Source: Herpetosiphonaceae bacterium | GTDB taxonomy: Bacteria > Chloroflexota > Chloroflexia > Chloroflexales > Herpetosiphonaceae | Assembly: GCA_013538855.1 (NCBI GenBank) | Contig: JABXJS010000182.1 | Coordinates: 1 to 64,000, forward strand | Direction of reading: 5' to 3' | Length of the DNA stretch: 64,000 nucleotides | Shown here: piece by piece, positions 7,355-16,020 of the stretch | Layout: the number at the start of each line of letters is the position of its first letter | Position numbering within the stretch: position 1 is the stretch's first letter | Notes under the pieces: model-generated | What the model was told of the DNA's origin: nothing | What the model saw: only the letters and a program-made list of their open reading frames with translations | Database searches by the model: none | Position numbers and translations under genes: made by a program

Positions 7355-8818
7355 CTAGCCAGCGCTCACAGCGCTCAGATGATCCTCGGCCAGCGCCGCG
7401 CCAGCCTGGAGCAGCGCCTGAACACGCTCATCGCTAGCGGCCTCGGCATAGATGCGCAGGACCGGCTCGGTGCCGGACGGGCGGATCAGCAGCCAGCTAT
7501 CGTCGGCCATAACATACTTCACGCCATCGCGATCATTGATGTGATCGACAGGGACGCCACACAGCTCCTGCGGGGCGCGATCACGCAGGAAGGCGACGAG
7601 ATCGGCCTTCTGGAACGGCGGCACGCGCTGATCGATGCGCGCATACGCAAACGGGCCATGCTCGGCCTGGAGCGCGGCGATGAGCGTGTGGAGCGGCTGA
7701 CCAGCCAGGGCCACAATCTCAAGCAGCAGCAGGCCCATGAGGATGCCATCGCCCTCGGGGATGTGGCCGAGGATCGAGATGCCGCCGGACTCCTCGCCGC
7801 CGATGAGGACTGGCTCGGCGAGCATCCAATCGCAGATATGATTAAAGCCGACTGGTGTTTCCTCGACGCGCAGGTCATAGGCAGCGGCAAGGCGATTGAC
7901 GAGCTGGGTGGTAGAGATCGTTTTGACCACGAGGCCGCGCTTGCCCTTGTGCTCGACAAGGTGGCGCAGGGCCAGGGCGATAATCTGGTGCGGGCTAACG
8001 AACGCGCCCTGGGCGTCCATCGCACCGATGCGGTCGGCGTCGCCGTCGGTGGCCAAGCCCAGATCGTAGCTGCCAGCGCGGATGAGATCGGCGAGCGGGC
8101 GCAGATTACGCTCAATCGGCTCGGGATGCAGACCGCCGAAGCCTGGATTCATCTCAGCGTGGATCTCGGCGACCATGACGCCTAGCTCGCGCAGCCAGCG
8201 CGCGATATAGCCGCGGCCAGCGCCGTACATTGGATCGACGGCGACGCGTAGGCCGCTATTGGCGATGGCGGCAAAATCGACGAGCGTGCGCAAGTGCTGG
8301 AGGTAGGCCGGCAGCGGATCGAAGCGCACGACCTCGCCAGCGCTGGGGGCGCGGCCCTCTTGCCATGGCGGCTCGGCGTACTTCGGCGTGCGGCCTGAGG
8401 ACTGGAGCGCGGCAATGCGCTGCTCGATGTGTTTCATGGTTGCGGGCAGGGCCGAGCCGCCGAAGGCCGCCTTAACTTTGATGCCGTTGTAGCGCGGCGG
8501 ATTATGGCTGGCGGTGATCATCACACCGCCATGGGCCGCCAAGTGGCGCACCGCAAATGACAGCGCCGGCGTTGGACAATCGGCCTTGCTAAGGTAGACG
8601 GCGAGGCCGTTGGCAGCCAGAACATTGGAGACAGTGATCGCATAGCGATCAGAGAGAAAGCGCGTATCAAAGCCAACGACCGCAGTTGGAGTAGCATTGG
8701 CGGGCGTATCGGCGATAATCTGCTCGGCGATAGCCTGCGCCACCCAACGCACATTGGCAAAAGTAAACTCATCGCTAATGACGGCACGCCAGCCGTCGGT
8801 TCCAAAGTGGATCGCCAC
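7355..8818 (-). CDS. Phosphoglucomutase/phosphomannomutase family protein
   Basis: An alpha-D-phosphohexomutase that moves phosphate between C1 and C6 of a sugar. All four active-site loops are visible. They are the phosphoserine loop TASHNPPRYNGIK (Ser about residue 104), the metal loop ATDGDADRIG, the sugar loop GGEESGG and the C-terminal phosphate clamp RPSGTEPVLRIY. GTG 8818 is preferred to TTG 8824 because AAGGAG lies eight bases before it and only two before the TTG. The opening HFGTDGWRAV fits bacterial PGM/PMM proteins. The exact sugar cannot be told from sequence. Confidence 0.88.
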   Translation of the reverse strand: MAIHFGTDGWRAVISDEFTFANVRWVAQAIAEQIIADTPANATPTAVVGFDTRFLSDRYAITVSNVLAANGLAVYLSKADCPTPALSFAVRHLAAHGGVMITASHNPPRYNGIKVKAAFGGSALPATMKHIEQRIAALQSSGRTPKYAEPPWQEGRAPSAGEVVRFDPLPAYLQHLRTLVDFAAIANSGLRVAVDPMYGAGRGYIARWLRELGVMVAEIHAEMNPGFGGLHPEPIERNLRPLADLIRAGSYDLGLATDGDADRIGAMDAQGAFVSPHQIIALALRHLVEHKGKRGLVVKTISTTQLVNRLAAAYDLRVEETPVGFNHICDWMLAEPVLIGGEESGGISILGHIPEGDGILMGLLLLEIVALAGQPLHTLIAALQAEHGPFAYARIDQRVPPFQKADLVAFLRDRAPQELCGVPVDHINDRDGVKYVMADDSWLLIRPSGTEPVLRIYAEAASDERVQALLQAGAALAEDHLSAVSAG

Positions 8819-8882
8819 TGGCAAAACTCCTTGTGGATGTGGTTATACCAACTCGCTGAACGTGAATTGGTACTGGATCGAT

Positions 8883-8904
8883 CTCACCTTAAACTGCAGG
8901 TGAG
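8883..8904. promoter_or_regulatory. Inverted repeat between divergent genes
   Basis: CTCACCT, an 8-base spacer, then AGGTGAG: a perfect 7-bp dyad between the phosphoglucomutase start and the plus-strand promoter at 8941. The size and place would suit a repressor operator. No regulator gene is nearby. Confidence 0.35.
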
Positions 8905-8940
8905 TGCGTCATTGTACCATAGGCACTCTGACGTGCAGGT

Positions 8941-8969
8941 TTGCCCTTTTGCGCTGGTAGGGCTATAAT
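8941..8969 (+). promoter_or_regulatory. Sigma-70 type promoter of the complex I-like operon
   Basis: TTGCCC (8941-8946) and TATAAT (8964-8969) are exactly 17 bases apart. The -10 box is followed by CGGCG. Transcription would start near 8976, giving a leader of about 25 bases before the TTG start at 9000. Confidence 0.75.
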
Positions 8970-8999
8970 CGGCGCGGTTTGACCAACAAGAGGACAGCC

Positions 9000-10076
9000 T
9001 TGAGTTACCTACTACCACTCGGACCATTTCACCCTAACTGGCATGGGCCAATGCGCTTTGTGCTGCAGGTTGAAGGCGAGCGCATCGCAGATGTTGAGTA
9101 CCGCGATGGCTATGCTGAGCGCGGCATAGCCGAGCGTCTGCTGCGCTCCTCGATCCCGCAGGCGATCACGATCGTGAGCCATATCTGCGCGACCGACTCG
9201 GTGGCGCATACGCTCGCCTTCTGCCAGGCCCTGGAGGGGCTGAGCCAGATCACGGTCCATGAGCGCGGGGCGGCCCTGCGCATGATCGCCGCCGAGGTTG
9301 AGCGTGCACAGGTCCATATTCAAGCTATTAAGGATGCGCACCATAGCCTGGGCCTGGAGCGCGACGCGCAGTATCTTGGTCGACTGCTCAATGCGCTCTA
9401 CGAAGTGCAGTATAACCTGACCGGCGTGCCCATGCAGCCAAACTTTGTGCTGCCTGGCGGCGTCAAACAAGACCTGACAGTTGAACAGCGCGAGAAAATG
9501 GCCGTGCATCTGCGGCGGGTCGAGCGGCTGATGTATCGCTTTATCGACCGCTTTATTGATCATCGCGGCGTGCTACGACGCAGCGTCGGAATCGGCGTGC
9601 TTGGGCGCGAGGCCGCCGAGCAGTTTGGCATCCGTGGGCCGCTCGCACGTGCGGCCGGCATTCCCTACGACACACGCATCGACCGCCCCTATGCGCTCTA
9701 CGATCTTTTCATCCCCAGCCGCGTGACCCAAGAGCGCGGCGATGTCTACAGCCGACTGGTCGTGATGGTGCTGGAGGCGTTTGAGAGCCTGAAGCTGATT
9801 CTGCGCATCCTGAGCGACCTACCGGAGGGCGAGTGGCTCGGCAACGCTCCAGCGAGTGTACCGGAGGGCAGTGTCACAAGCATGGTTGAGTCGGCACATG
9901 GAACGCTGCGCTACAGCGTGCAGAGCAACGGTGTGCGCCTAACGAGCCTGCGCATCGATGCACCACGCCAGTTCGATCGGCTGCTGGCGCGCACATTTCT
10001 CGGTGGCATGGCGGTGGATGACACAGCGCTGATCATCGCCTCGGTGGCACCGTGCGTGGCCTGCACCGAAGTTTGA
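9000..10076 (+). CDS. NuoD/[NiFe]-hydrogenase large-subunit-like protein
   Basis: A 358-residue relative of NuoD and group 4 hydrogenase large subunits (HyfG, HycE C-terminal half, EchE). Family signs are GPFHPNWHGPMRFVLQVEGE near the N-terminus, YRDGYAERGIAERL (the 'YxHRGIE' region), the ERAQVHIQ helix and a C-terminal CxxC. Of the four nickel-binding Cys, the first is kept (Cys63, HICATDSVAHT). The second is Asp66, and the C-terminal pair (Cys352, Cys355, in APCVACTEV) is kept, but with Ala in place of the usual Asp. It is therefore neither an ordinary hydrogenase nor an ordinary NuoD. TTG 9000 was chosen because AAGAGG lies six bases upstream. Three membrane-subunit genes follow; no small subunit is encoded nearby. 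Confidence 0.8.
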   Translation: MSYLLPLGPFHPNWHGPMRFVLQVEGERIADVEYRDGYAERGIAERLLRSSIPQAITIVSHICATDSVAHTLAFCQALEGLSQITVHERGAALRMIAAEVERAQVHIQAIKDAHHSLGLERDAQYLGRLLNALYEVQYNLTGVPMQPNFVLPGGVKQDLTVEQREKMAVHLRRVERLMYRFIDRFIDHRGVLRRSVGIGVLGREAAEQFGIRGPLARAAGIPYDTRIDRPYALYDLFIPSRVTQERGDVYSRLVVMVLEAFESLKLILRILSDLPEGEWLGNAPASVPEGSVTSMVESAHGTLRYSVQSNGVRLTSLRIDAPRQFDRLLARTFLGGMAVDDTALIIASVAPCVACTEV

Positions 10077-10088
10077 AAAGGATCTTCC

Positions 10089-11948
10089 ATGATCGAGCGG
10101 TTTATCTGGATCGCCCCACTGCCGGTGCTGGCGCTCACGGCGCTGCTGTGCTGGCTGCTGAGCGCACGCGTGCCAACCAGGCGACTGGGCTATGGCGCGG
10201 TTATCGGCGTGCTGCTGGCGCTGGCATGCCTGGTGGCTGGCCGCAGCACACAGAGCACAGTCCTAGAGATCAGCGGGCGGCCGTGGGTCACAGCCTATAG
10301 CAATCTGCCAACGCCGGTCGCGCAGGCGCGGATGGGACTGCTCATCGATGGTCTGAGCTTTGGGCTGATCAGCCTTGTGCTGCTGGGCAGCGCGTTCAGC
10401 CTGCTCACGCTGGCGCAGTCGCTGGGGGCAACGCTGCGTGGCTATGGGCGGCTGTGGTCGGCGCTGCTGGTGATGGTGCTCGGTGTGATTATTGCTGTGG
10501 CAGCGACAGACCTACTGCTGCTGGCATTTGGCTGGGGCATCACCCTGCTGGGCGTGGCGCTGGCGCGGCGCGTCGTAGGCGGCGAAGAGCAGCGCGCCCC
10601 GGTGACGCTGGGGCTAGGTATGCTTGGGCTGCTGGCGCTGCTGGCGGGCATCGAGGGGCTGGTAGTGCGCTCCGGCGATCCGACCGCAGGCAACTATGCG
10701 CTGACCGATATTGGTGCGACGATCAACCTGGGCACCTGGCTGGCGCTGATGGCGGCGGTGCTCGTAAGCCTGGGGCTGCCGCCGTTCGGGCGCGGCTTCA
10801 ACACCGATGAGCGCACGCCGCCGCTGCTGCACGGCTCGCTGCTCGCGCTCGGCACGCCGATTCTGGGCAGCTATCTGCTGCTGCGGCTGCTGGATATCAC
10901 GCTGGGGCGCTGGTCGTCTAGCTGGCTCATCGGACTGGGCGTCATTGGCGCACTGGGGCTGATCGTCGGCGCGGCGGCGGCGCTGCGGGCGACGCGCTTT
11001 GGGCCGCTGCTCGGTGCGCAGACCGTGGCGCAGTGGGGCTTGTTCACGCTCGTCATCAGCACCTACGACCCAACGCTCAGCCTCGAGGCGGCCAACAACG
11101 CCCATGTGGTTGTGGTCGCTGTGCTGCTAACGCTGACCACCTGCTGGAGCACACTGCTGAGCGCGCTGGCGCTGGGCGTGCTGGAGCGGCGCAGTGGCTC
11201 GGACCAGATCGGCAGCCAGCCGCTGCTGAGCCGTCCGCTGCGCAGCGCTGGCTTCACCTACGCCATGGCGGCGCTGGCGGGGGCAGGCTTTCCGCCGCTC
11301 TTGGGCTTCTGGGCGCGCTACTACTGGCTGGCGCACCAGCCGACGGCATTTATCATCCCGATTGTGCTTGGTGGCAGCGTGCTGCTGGCGCTGAGCTACA
11401 TGGGGCCACTGGCCCTGTTCTGGCGCATCCAGCCAGCGCGCGAGCAGCAGGAAGCGGCCAGCGGTACCGGGCTTGAGCCAGGGCTGCTGCTGGCCACAGC
11501 GCCGCTGATTCTGTGGATGCTGGTGCCGGAGCTATTCAACCGCATCCTTGTGCTGCCAGCGGTGCAGGCGATCGACCCGCTGCTAGGACAGTTCAGCCTC
11601 AGCGATCTAGCGCCAAGCTGGATTGTGCGCGTGATCGAGGCGCTGGCGCTCGCCCTCATCGGCTTCAACGCCATGCGCGCCTACCGCGGTCGGCAGCTGA
11701 GCGCCTGGACCGGCGGCGAGGCGCTGGATCAAAACGACGGCACACCGCATGTGCCACAGGCGCTGGGCTTTAGCCTGCGTGGACTGAGCCTGCTGCTCGA
11801 TCCACAGCCAGCGCTCAGCTGGCTCGGTCAGGGCCTAGAGCGCCTAAGCCGCGGGCTAGCCTGGGCGAGCCAAGCGTTTGATGGGCGCTACTACCTGACC
11901 GGCATTTTGATCGCCGCCCTCACACTTATGTTGCTTCTGGTGCAGTGA
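10089..11948 (+). CDS. NuoL/HyfB/MrpD-like membrane antiporter-type subunit
   Basis: A 619-residue protein with roughly 14-16 membrane helices and the overall layout of NuoL/HyfB. Family features include the early loop PVAQARMGLLIDGLSFGL and the later GAGFPPLLGFWARYYW. The residues that make NuoL a proton channel look changed. The helix 5 Glu is replaced by Gly (LAFGWGITLLG, about residues 145-155). The helix 7 Lys is missing from VLVSLGLPPFGRGF (about 224-236). It may be structural, or it may move another ion or none. ATG 10089 follows AAGGAT. Confidence 0.75.
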   Translation: MIERFIWIAPLPVLALTALLCWLLSARVPTRRLGYGAVIGVLLALACLVAGRSTQSTVLEISGRPWVTAYSNLPTPVAQARMGLLIDGLSFGLISLVLLGSAFSLLTLAQSLGATLRGYGRLWSALLVMVLGVIIAVAATDLLLLAFGWGITLLGVALARRVVGGEEQRAPVTLGLGMLGLLALLAGIEGLVVRSGDPTAGNYALTDIGATINLGTWLALMAAVLVSLGLPPFGRGFNTDERTPPLLHGSLLALGTPILGSYLLLRLLDITLGRWSSSWLIGLGVIGALGLIVGAAAALRATRFGPLLGAQTVAQWGLFTLVISTYDPTLSLEAANNAHVVVVAVLLTLTTCWSTLLSALALGVLERRSGSDQIGSQPLLSRPLRSAGFTYAMAALAGAGFPPLLGFWARYYWLAHQPTAFIIPIVLGGSVLLALSYMGPLALFWRIQPAREQQEAASGTGLEPGLLLATAPLILWMLVPELFNRILVLPAVQAIDPLLGQFSLSDLAPSWIVRVIEALALALIGFNAMRAYRGRQLSAWTGGEALDQNDGTPHVPQALGFSLRGLSLLLDPQPALSWLGQGLERLSRGLAWASQAFDGRYYLTGILIAALTLMLLLVQ

Positions 11949-12694
11949 TGACAGTAACGATCTGGATTTTGTTGATTCTGCTGGTGCTGACGGCGAGCGT
12001 GGTCGTGGTGCTGCGCGACTGGCGCTGGACGCTGATTGCGATTTTCTGGAACTATGTGGGGCAGGCGCTGTTTGTGGCCCAGCAGCAGTTTGTGATTCCC
12101 GACCTGCATATTTTTGGGCGCGACTTTAGCTCGCTGGTCTTCGTTAAGCTGATCACCGGCCTGGGCGTGACGCTCATCCTGGCAATCACCGCGCTCACCT
12201 TCTCGCGCGACTATGGCCTGGAAGACCTCGACGAGTTCTCGCTGGCCGAGCTGCGGCGCGCTGCACGGGCGGCGCAGCGCAGCCATGCCACCAGCGTGCG
12301 CAAGGCCAGCGACTATGTGGTGCCGGTGCTGTCGGTGGTGCTGATCGGCCTGGCCAGCTACTTCCTGCCCCTGGTGCTGCCGCTGGCGCTCCAAACCTAC
12401 GGCGATAGCCCAAGCCTCGCGCAGGCGATCGACTTTGTGTGGTACTGGCAGGCGCTGATTGGGCTGGTGACGCTGGTGCAGGCGACCGATATTCTCAAGG
12501 TGGGCCTGGGCCTGCTGCTGTGCATGAGCGGCCTGGATCTGCTGTACACCACCGTCGCCAACGGCGTGAACGTGCTGGCGCTTGGCCTGCTCAGCCTGGT
12601 GACGCTGCTGCTGGCGCTGGCGATCGCCTACCTCAGCGGCCTGCTGTACGGGCGCTTTAAAACTCTTGATCTGGTGGAATTGGAGCGGCGCTAA
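11948..12694 (+). CDS. HyfE-like membrane protein with a NuoK-like C-terminal part
   Basis: A 248-residue protein with six or seven membrane helices. The C-terminal 80 residues (TDILKVGLGLLLCMSGLDLL and the helices after it) resemble NuoK and the C-terminal half of HyfE. The N-terminal 150 residues, with a charged loop (DLDEFSLAELRRAARAA), are not recognised. The ATG overlaps the stop of the preceding gene (TGATG), and the stop overlaps the next start (TAATG), so all three membrane genes are translationally coupled. The assignment rests on layout and context more than on identity. Confidence 0.6.
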   Translation: MTVTIWILLILLVLTASVVVVLRDWRWTLIAIFWNYVGQALFVAQQQFVIPDLHIFGRDFSSLVFVKLITGLGVTLILAITALTFSRDYGLEDLDEFSLAELRRAARAAQRSHATSVRKASDYVVPVLSVVLIGLASYFLPLVLPLALQTYGDSPSLAQAIDFVWYWQALIGLVTLVQATDILKVGLGLLLCMSGLDLLYTTVANGVNVLALGLLSLVTLLLALAIAYLSGLLYGRFKTLDLVELERR

Positions 12695-14148
12695 TGACCT
12701 ACTTGCTGTTGATGGCTGTGCCGATGATTATGGCGGTGGTGTGCTTTGCACTGCGCCAGCAACAAACCTTTGTGCTGATGCTCGCCATCGCCACTAGCTT
12801 GCTGCTCGGATGGATGATCTGGCACCTGCCCACCGATCAGCCGGCGCAGCTGCTCGGCGTTAGCGTGATCCTGCGCCCAATCAACAAGCTGTTTCTGGTC
12901 ACGTTTGCGCTGGGCCTCAGCGCGACGTTTGTGGCCGCCACACGGGTGGAGCACGGCGAAAACTTCGTCACCATCGCGCTGCTGATCTGGGGGCTGCTAG
13001 CGATCACGCTGCTGATCGATGTGCAGTCGCCGTTTTTGCTCACGCTGATGCTGCTGGCCACCGGCCTAGCAATCGTGCTGGCGCTCGTTGACCTGCCGCT
13101 GAGCAGCCCGACGCTGCTGCGCGGGCGCGCCATCGGCTCGGGCCTGCGCTATCTGGTGCTCATGCTGCTGGCGGGGCTGCTGCTGGCACTCTGCTTTGTG
13201 CTCGCCGACATGGACAGCCTGCCGAGCGCAAGCGGCCAGACATCGTTTGCCCGTCCGCTGCTGGCGCTGCTGGTGGTCGGCATCGGCCTGCGGCTGGCCA
13301 CAATCCCCTTTCATAACTGGCTGCCCGACCTGCTCGAAGATGCACCGCCGCTGGTGGGCGTGCTGATCGCGCTGGTCAACATCGGCGCACTGCTGTTTCT
13401 GGTGGCGGCGTTTCAGTTCTTGCTCGCGCCAGGTCTGCTGAGCGTCGAGGGGGCCAGCCTGCGCACGCTGCGCATCTTTGCGCTGATCTCGGCTGTCGGC
13501 GGCTCGCTGCTGGCCATCCACGAGCGCGGCTCGCTGCGGCGCTTCCTGGGCATGCTGCTCATCGCCGATATGGGCACAATGCTATTTGGCGTCATCTCAT
13601 CGACCACCGGGCTGACCGGCGCGCTGTTCCAAGCCTTCAACGAGGTGGTAATCGCCGTGGTGCTGTGGACCGCCGTCGCCCTGCTGGAGCGGCCAGAGCC
13701 GACTCGTCCCGCTGCGGGCGATGGCTGGCTACGGCGGCGGCCCTGGGCCAGCGGCGTGTTCATCGGCGGCGTGCTGGCGCTGCTGGGCGCTCCGCCGTTC
13801 AACGGCTTCGCCAGCCGGGTGCTGATCTATCAGGGCGCGGCCGAGCAGGGCTTCGGCTATCTGGCGGTTATTCTGCTGGCAACCGCGCTGGGGGCCTACG
13901 CCTTCGCGCTGGTGCTGCGCGACCACTTCCTGAGCCGCGCGCCGGATGTAGCGCCAGAGGCCGACCTGACCGACTTCCACGGGCTAGGGCTGCCGCCGCC
14001 GCCGGTGCAGCGCTCCGAGCCGATTATCCCCACCGGCCTCGCGGTGACGCTGCTCACGATATGCATCATCATCGGGCTGTATCCGCCGCCCATCCTGCAG
14101 CCGATCGTCGAGGCGGTACGCGGCCTGACGTTTGTGCAGTTTTTGTGA
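12694..14148 (+). CDS. NuoN/HyfF-like membrane antiporter-type subunit
   Basis: A 484-residue, roughly 14-helix protein. The family core is clear in GLRLATIPFHNWLPDLLEDA, the equivalent of the FKLxxxPFHxWLPD motif of NuoN/NuoM, and in LGAPPFNGFASRVLIYQG. The helix 7 Lys is Arg here, and the usual Lys of the next helix appears as Asn (VNIGALL). No clear Glu is seen in the helix 5 region. It ends the membrane set of the operon and is followed after seven bases by thpR. Confidence 0.75.
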   Translation: MTYLLLMAVPMIMAVVCFALRQQQTFVLMLAIATSLLLGWMIWHLPTDQPAQLLGVSVILRPINKLFLVTFALGLSATFVAATRVEHGENFVTIALLIWGLLAITLLIDVQSPFLLTLMLLATGLAIVLALVDLPLSSPTLLRGRAIGSGLRYLVLMLLAGLLLALCFVLADMDSLPSASGQTSFARPLLALLVVGIGLRLATIPFHNWLPDLLEDAPPLVGVLIALVNIGALLFLVAAFQFLLAPGLLSVEGASLRTLRIFALISAVGGSLLAIHERGSLRRFLGMLLIADMGTMLFGVISSTTGLTGALFQAFNEVVIAVVLWTAVALLERPEPTRPAAGDGWLRRRPWASGVFIGGVLALLGAPPFNGFASRVLIYQGAAEQGFGYLAVILLATALGAYAFALVLRDHFLSRAPDVAPEADLTDFHGLGLPPPPVQRSEPIIPTGLAVTLLTICIIIGLYPPPILQPIVEAVRGLTFVQFL

Positions 14149-14155
14149 GGTAACC

Positions 14156-14743
14156 ATGAGCGACGAACCATGGCGCATCTTTATTGGTCTATTGCTCCAT
14201 CAGCGCACGCGATCAGCACTAACCAGCGCACAGCGACAGCTCCAGGCGCAGCCGCTGGCGGTGCGCTGGGTGCGCCCAAAAAATCTTCATATCACGCTGC
14301 ACTTTCTTGGCGATGTAAACCCCAGCGCGGTGCCCCAGATCGAGCAGACGCTCGATGCTGAGCTGCGCGGCCTTAGCGCGCCCACGTTCGCCTTCGATAT
14401 GCTCGGAGCCTTTCCTAAAGTCAAGACGCCTGTCATCGTTTGGGCAGGCATGACGCAGGAGCAGCCAGCGCTCCAGCAGCTCCATCGAGCCGCAGAGCTG
14501 GCCGGGTTAGCCGTGGGGGTGCAGCCAGAGCAGCGCCCATACACTCCGCACGCCACGCTGGGCTATGTCAAGCGCGATGCCACGTCACAGCAGCGCCAGC
14601 AGATCGCCACAGCGATCCAGCAGCCATGGGCGGGTGCGGCCCAGCGCACCGAGCACGCTGTCGCCATCATCCACAGCCAGCTCACGCGCCAGGGGCCGAT
14701 CTACACGCCGCTGCACACCTGGCAGCTCGACGCCGAAGAGTAG
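14156..14743 (+). CDS. thpR: RNA 2',3'-cyclic phosphodiesterase (ThpR/LigT)
   Basis: A 195-residue 2H-phosphoesterase, which opens 2',3'-cyclic phosphates at RNA ends. Both HxT/S motifs are present: HITLHFLGDV near residue 43 and PHATLGYV near 130. ATG 14156 is preceded by GAGGTAACC; an in-frame upstream start lies inside the preceding gene and is not used. It probably shares the transcript of the complex I-like genes, but a functional tie to them is not obvious. Confidence 0.9.
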   Translation: MSDEPWRIFIGLLLHQRTRSALTSAQRQLQAQPLAVRWVRPKNLHITLHFLGDVNPSAVPQIEQTLDAELRGLSAPTFAFDMLGAFPKVKTPVIVWAGMTQEQPALQQLHRAAELAGLAVGVQPEQRPYTPHATLGYVKRDATSQQRQQIATAIQQPWAGAAQRTEHAVAIIHSQLTRQGPIYTPLHTWQLDAEE

Positions 14744-14793
14744 TCGCACAACGCAGCCGCAAGCAGAGTCAAATCGAGCCGTGCGCCTTGATC

Positions 14794-15306
14794 CTACTGG
14801 CCCGTCACCGTTTTGCGCACGAGAAACTCCTCGTACCAGCCCGGATTCGTATGCATAAGCCCAATGTAGTAGCGAAAGTTTGGAGCTTGGTTATTGATAC
14901 TATCGAGCACATCCCACCCCGCTTGAGCCAGTTGATGCAGCGCTGTGCTAATTTGCCGGTTAATTGAGTCACGCGACGTGCTCTTTGCTACATCATAGTA
15001 TGGGCTATACTCAAACTGGTCTTTTTCTAATGGCACTGCGACACGCGCAGTAAACAGCTCTGCCTGCGATGCGAGATCAAGCAGCTTAACCAGCACCTCA
15101 AGTTGCGCCGTTCTAGGCCACATCAGCAGTCCTTTCGTGAGTTCGCCACAAAAAATGATCTGAACTTCGGCGAGCTTGGGCGCGGTTGCCTTACGGCCAC
15201 CTGCAACGAGATGGTGCCCACAGTACTTGCAGTACACACTATCGACAGCAATGTTCTTCCCACATGCAGAGCAATACACAAGCTCGCCTCTCTTAAAAAC
15301 ATCCAT
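14794..15306 (-). CDS. Zinc-ribbon protein of unknown function
   Basis: The 170-residue product opens with a double-knuckle zinc ribbon (CSACGKNIAVDSVYCKYCGH). About 120 residues without a recognised domain follow, containing EKDQFEYSPYYDVAKSTSRD and a C-terminal FRYYIGLMHTNPGWYEEF. Base composition is lower in GC than its neighbours and codon use differs, which may mean acquisition. The ATG at 15306 is taken as start; a GTG at 15330 would add CSCCYG and is possible. It converges with thpR. Confidence 0.6.
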   Translation of the reverse strand: MDVFKRGELVYCSACGKNIAVDSVYCKYCGHHLVAGGRKATAPKLAEVQIIFCGELTKGLLMWPRTAQLEVLVKLLDLASQAELFTARVAVPLEKDQFEYSPYYDVAKSTSRDSINRQISTALHQLAQAGWDVLDSINNQAPNFRYYIGLMHTNPGWYEEFLVRKTVTGQ

Positions 15307-15503
15307 CAACCCATAGCAGCACGAGCACACTTGTATGGTATTGGTAACTATTGCTAGGTTTAATGTTTACTTCAGTAAGCACATATCAGAATCAATAAGG
15401 ACCACATAGGGCGGTAATGGCGCGCAGCCCAACCCCAGCTCGTGCCATCGACCACGACGGCGACGGCTGCGCCTGCCCGCCATGCCGCCGCCCGACGAGC
15501 AGC

Positions 15504-15935
15504 ATGGCGTGGCTGCGGCTACGCGGCGCGGGCCAGGACGCAACCACAGCGCTACGCATCAACAGCGTGCGCTTGTTTGAAACAACCACCTTTCGTTATG
15601 TCAAAAGTAGTACAGCGCCGTGCCTGCGCTGGTGGTTGAGCGACCGCTCGTTTTCTTTACACGTATTGGCGGCGCTCAGCACCGCTGTGCGATGGCGTCA
15701 GCAGTGAGCTAGCCGCTTCAGCGCCGCAGCTCGTGCCATCGAGCATGCACGCCACGGTCGCGCCTGCCAGCCACACAGCCGCTTGACGAGCGGAATGGCG
15801 TGGCTGCGGCTACGCGGCGCGGGCTAGGACGCAACCACAGCGCTGCACATCAACACAACCATACGTTGTATAAACACAGCCCCTTGCTACGGCAAAACGT
15901 ATCGTGCAGCGTGGCTGCGGCTACGCGGCGCGGGC
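15504..15935. repeat. Three copies of a 27-30 bp GC-rich repeat
   Basis: The block GCGTGGCTGCGGCTACGCGG plus CGCGGGC occurs at 15507-15533, 15798-15824 and 15909-15935. Around it, longer degenerate segments recur: a CTCGTGCCATCGA stretch at about 15440 and 15729, CGCAACCACAGC, and GCGTGCGCTTGTTTGAAA at about 15569 and 15969. The 15,331-16,164 stretch otherwise shows no gene on either strand. Confidence 0.75.
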
Positions 15936-16020
15936 CTAGCCTTAACCACAGCACCGGACATCACCAGCGTGCGCTTGTTTGAAAAAATCACTCTCGTTAT
16001 GGCACAACGAATACAGTAAC

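Noticed and set aside
9000-10076. Functional [NiFe] hydrogenase
   Set aside because: One nickel ligand is Asp, the Asp before the C-terminal Cys is Ala, and there is no small subunit or maturation gene nearby.
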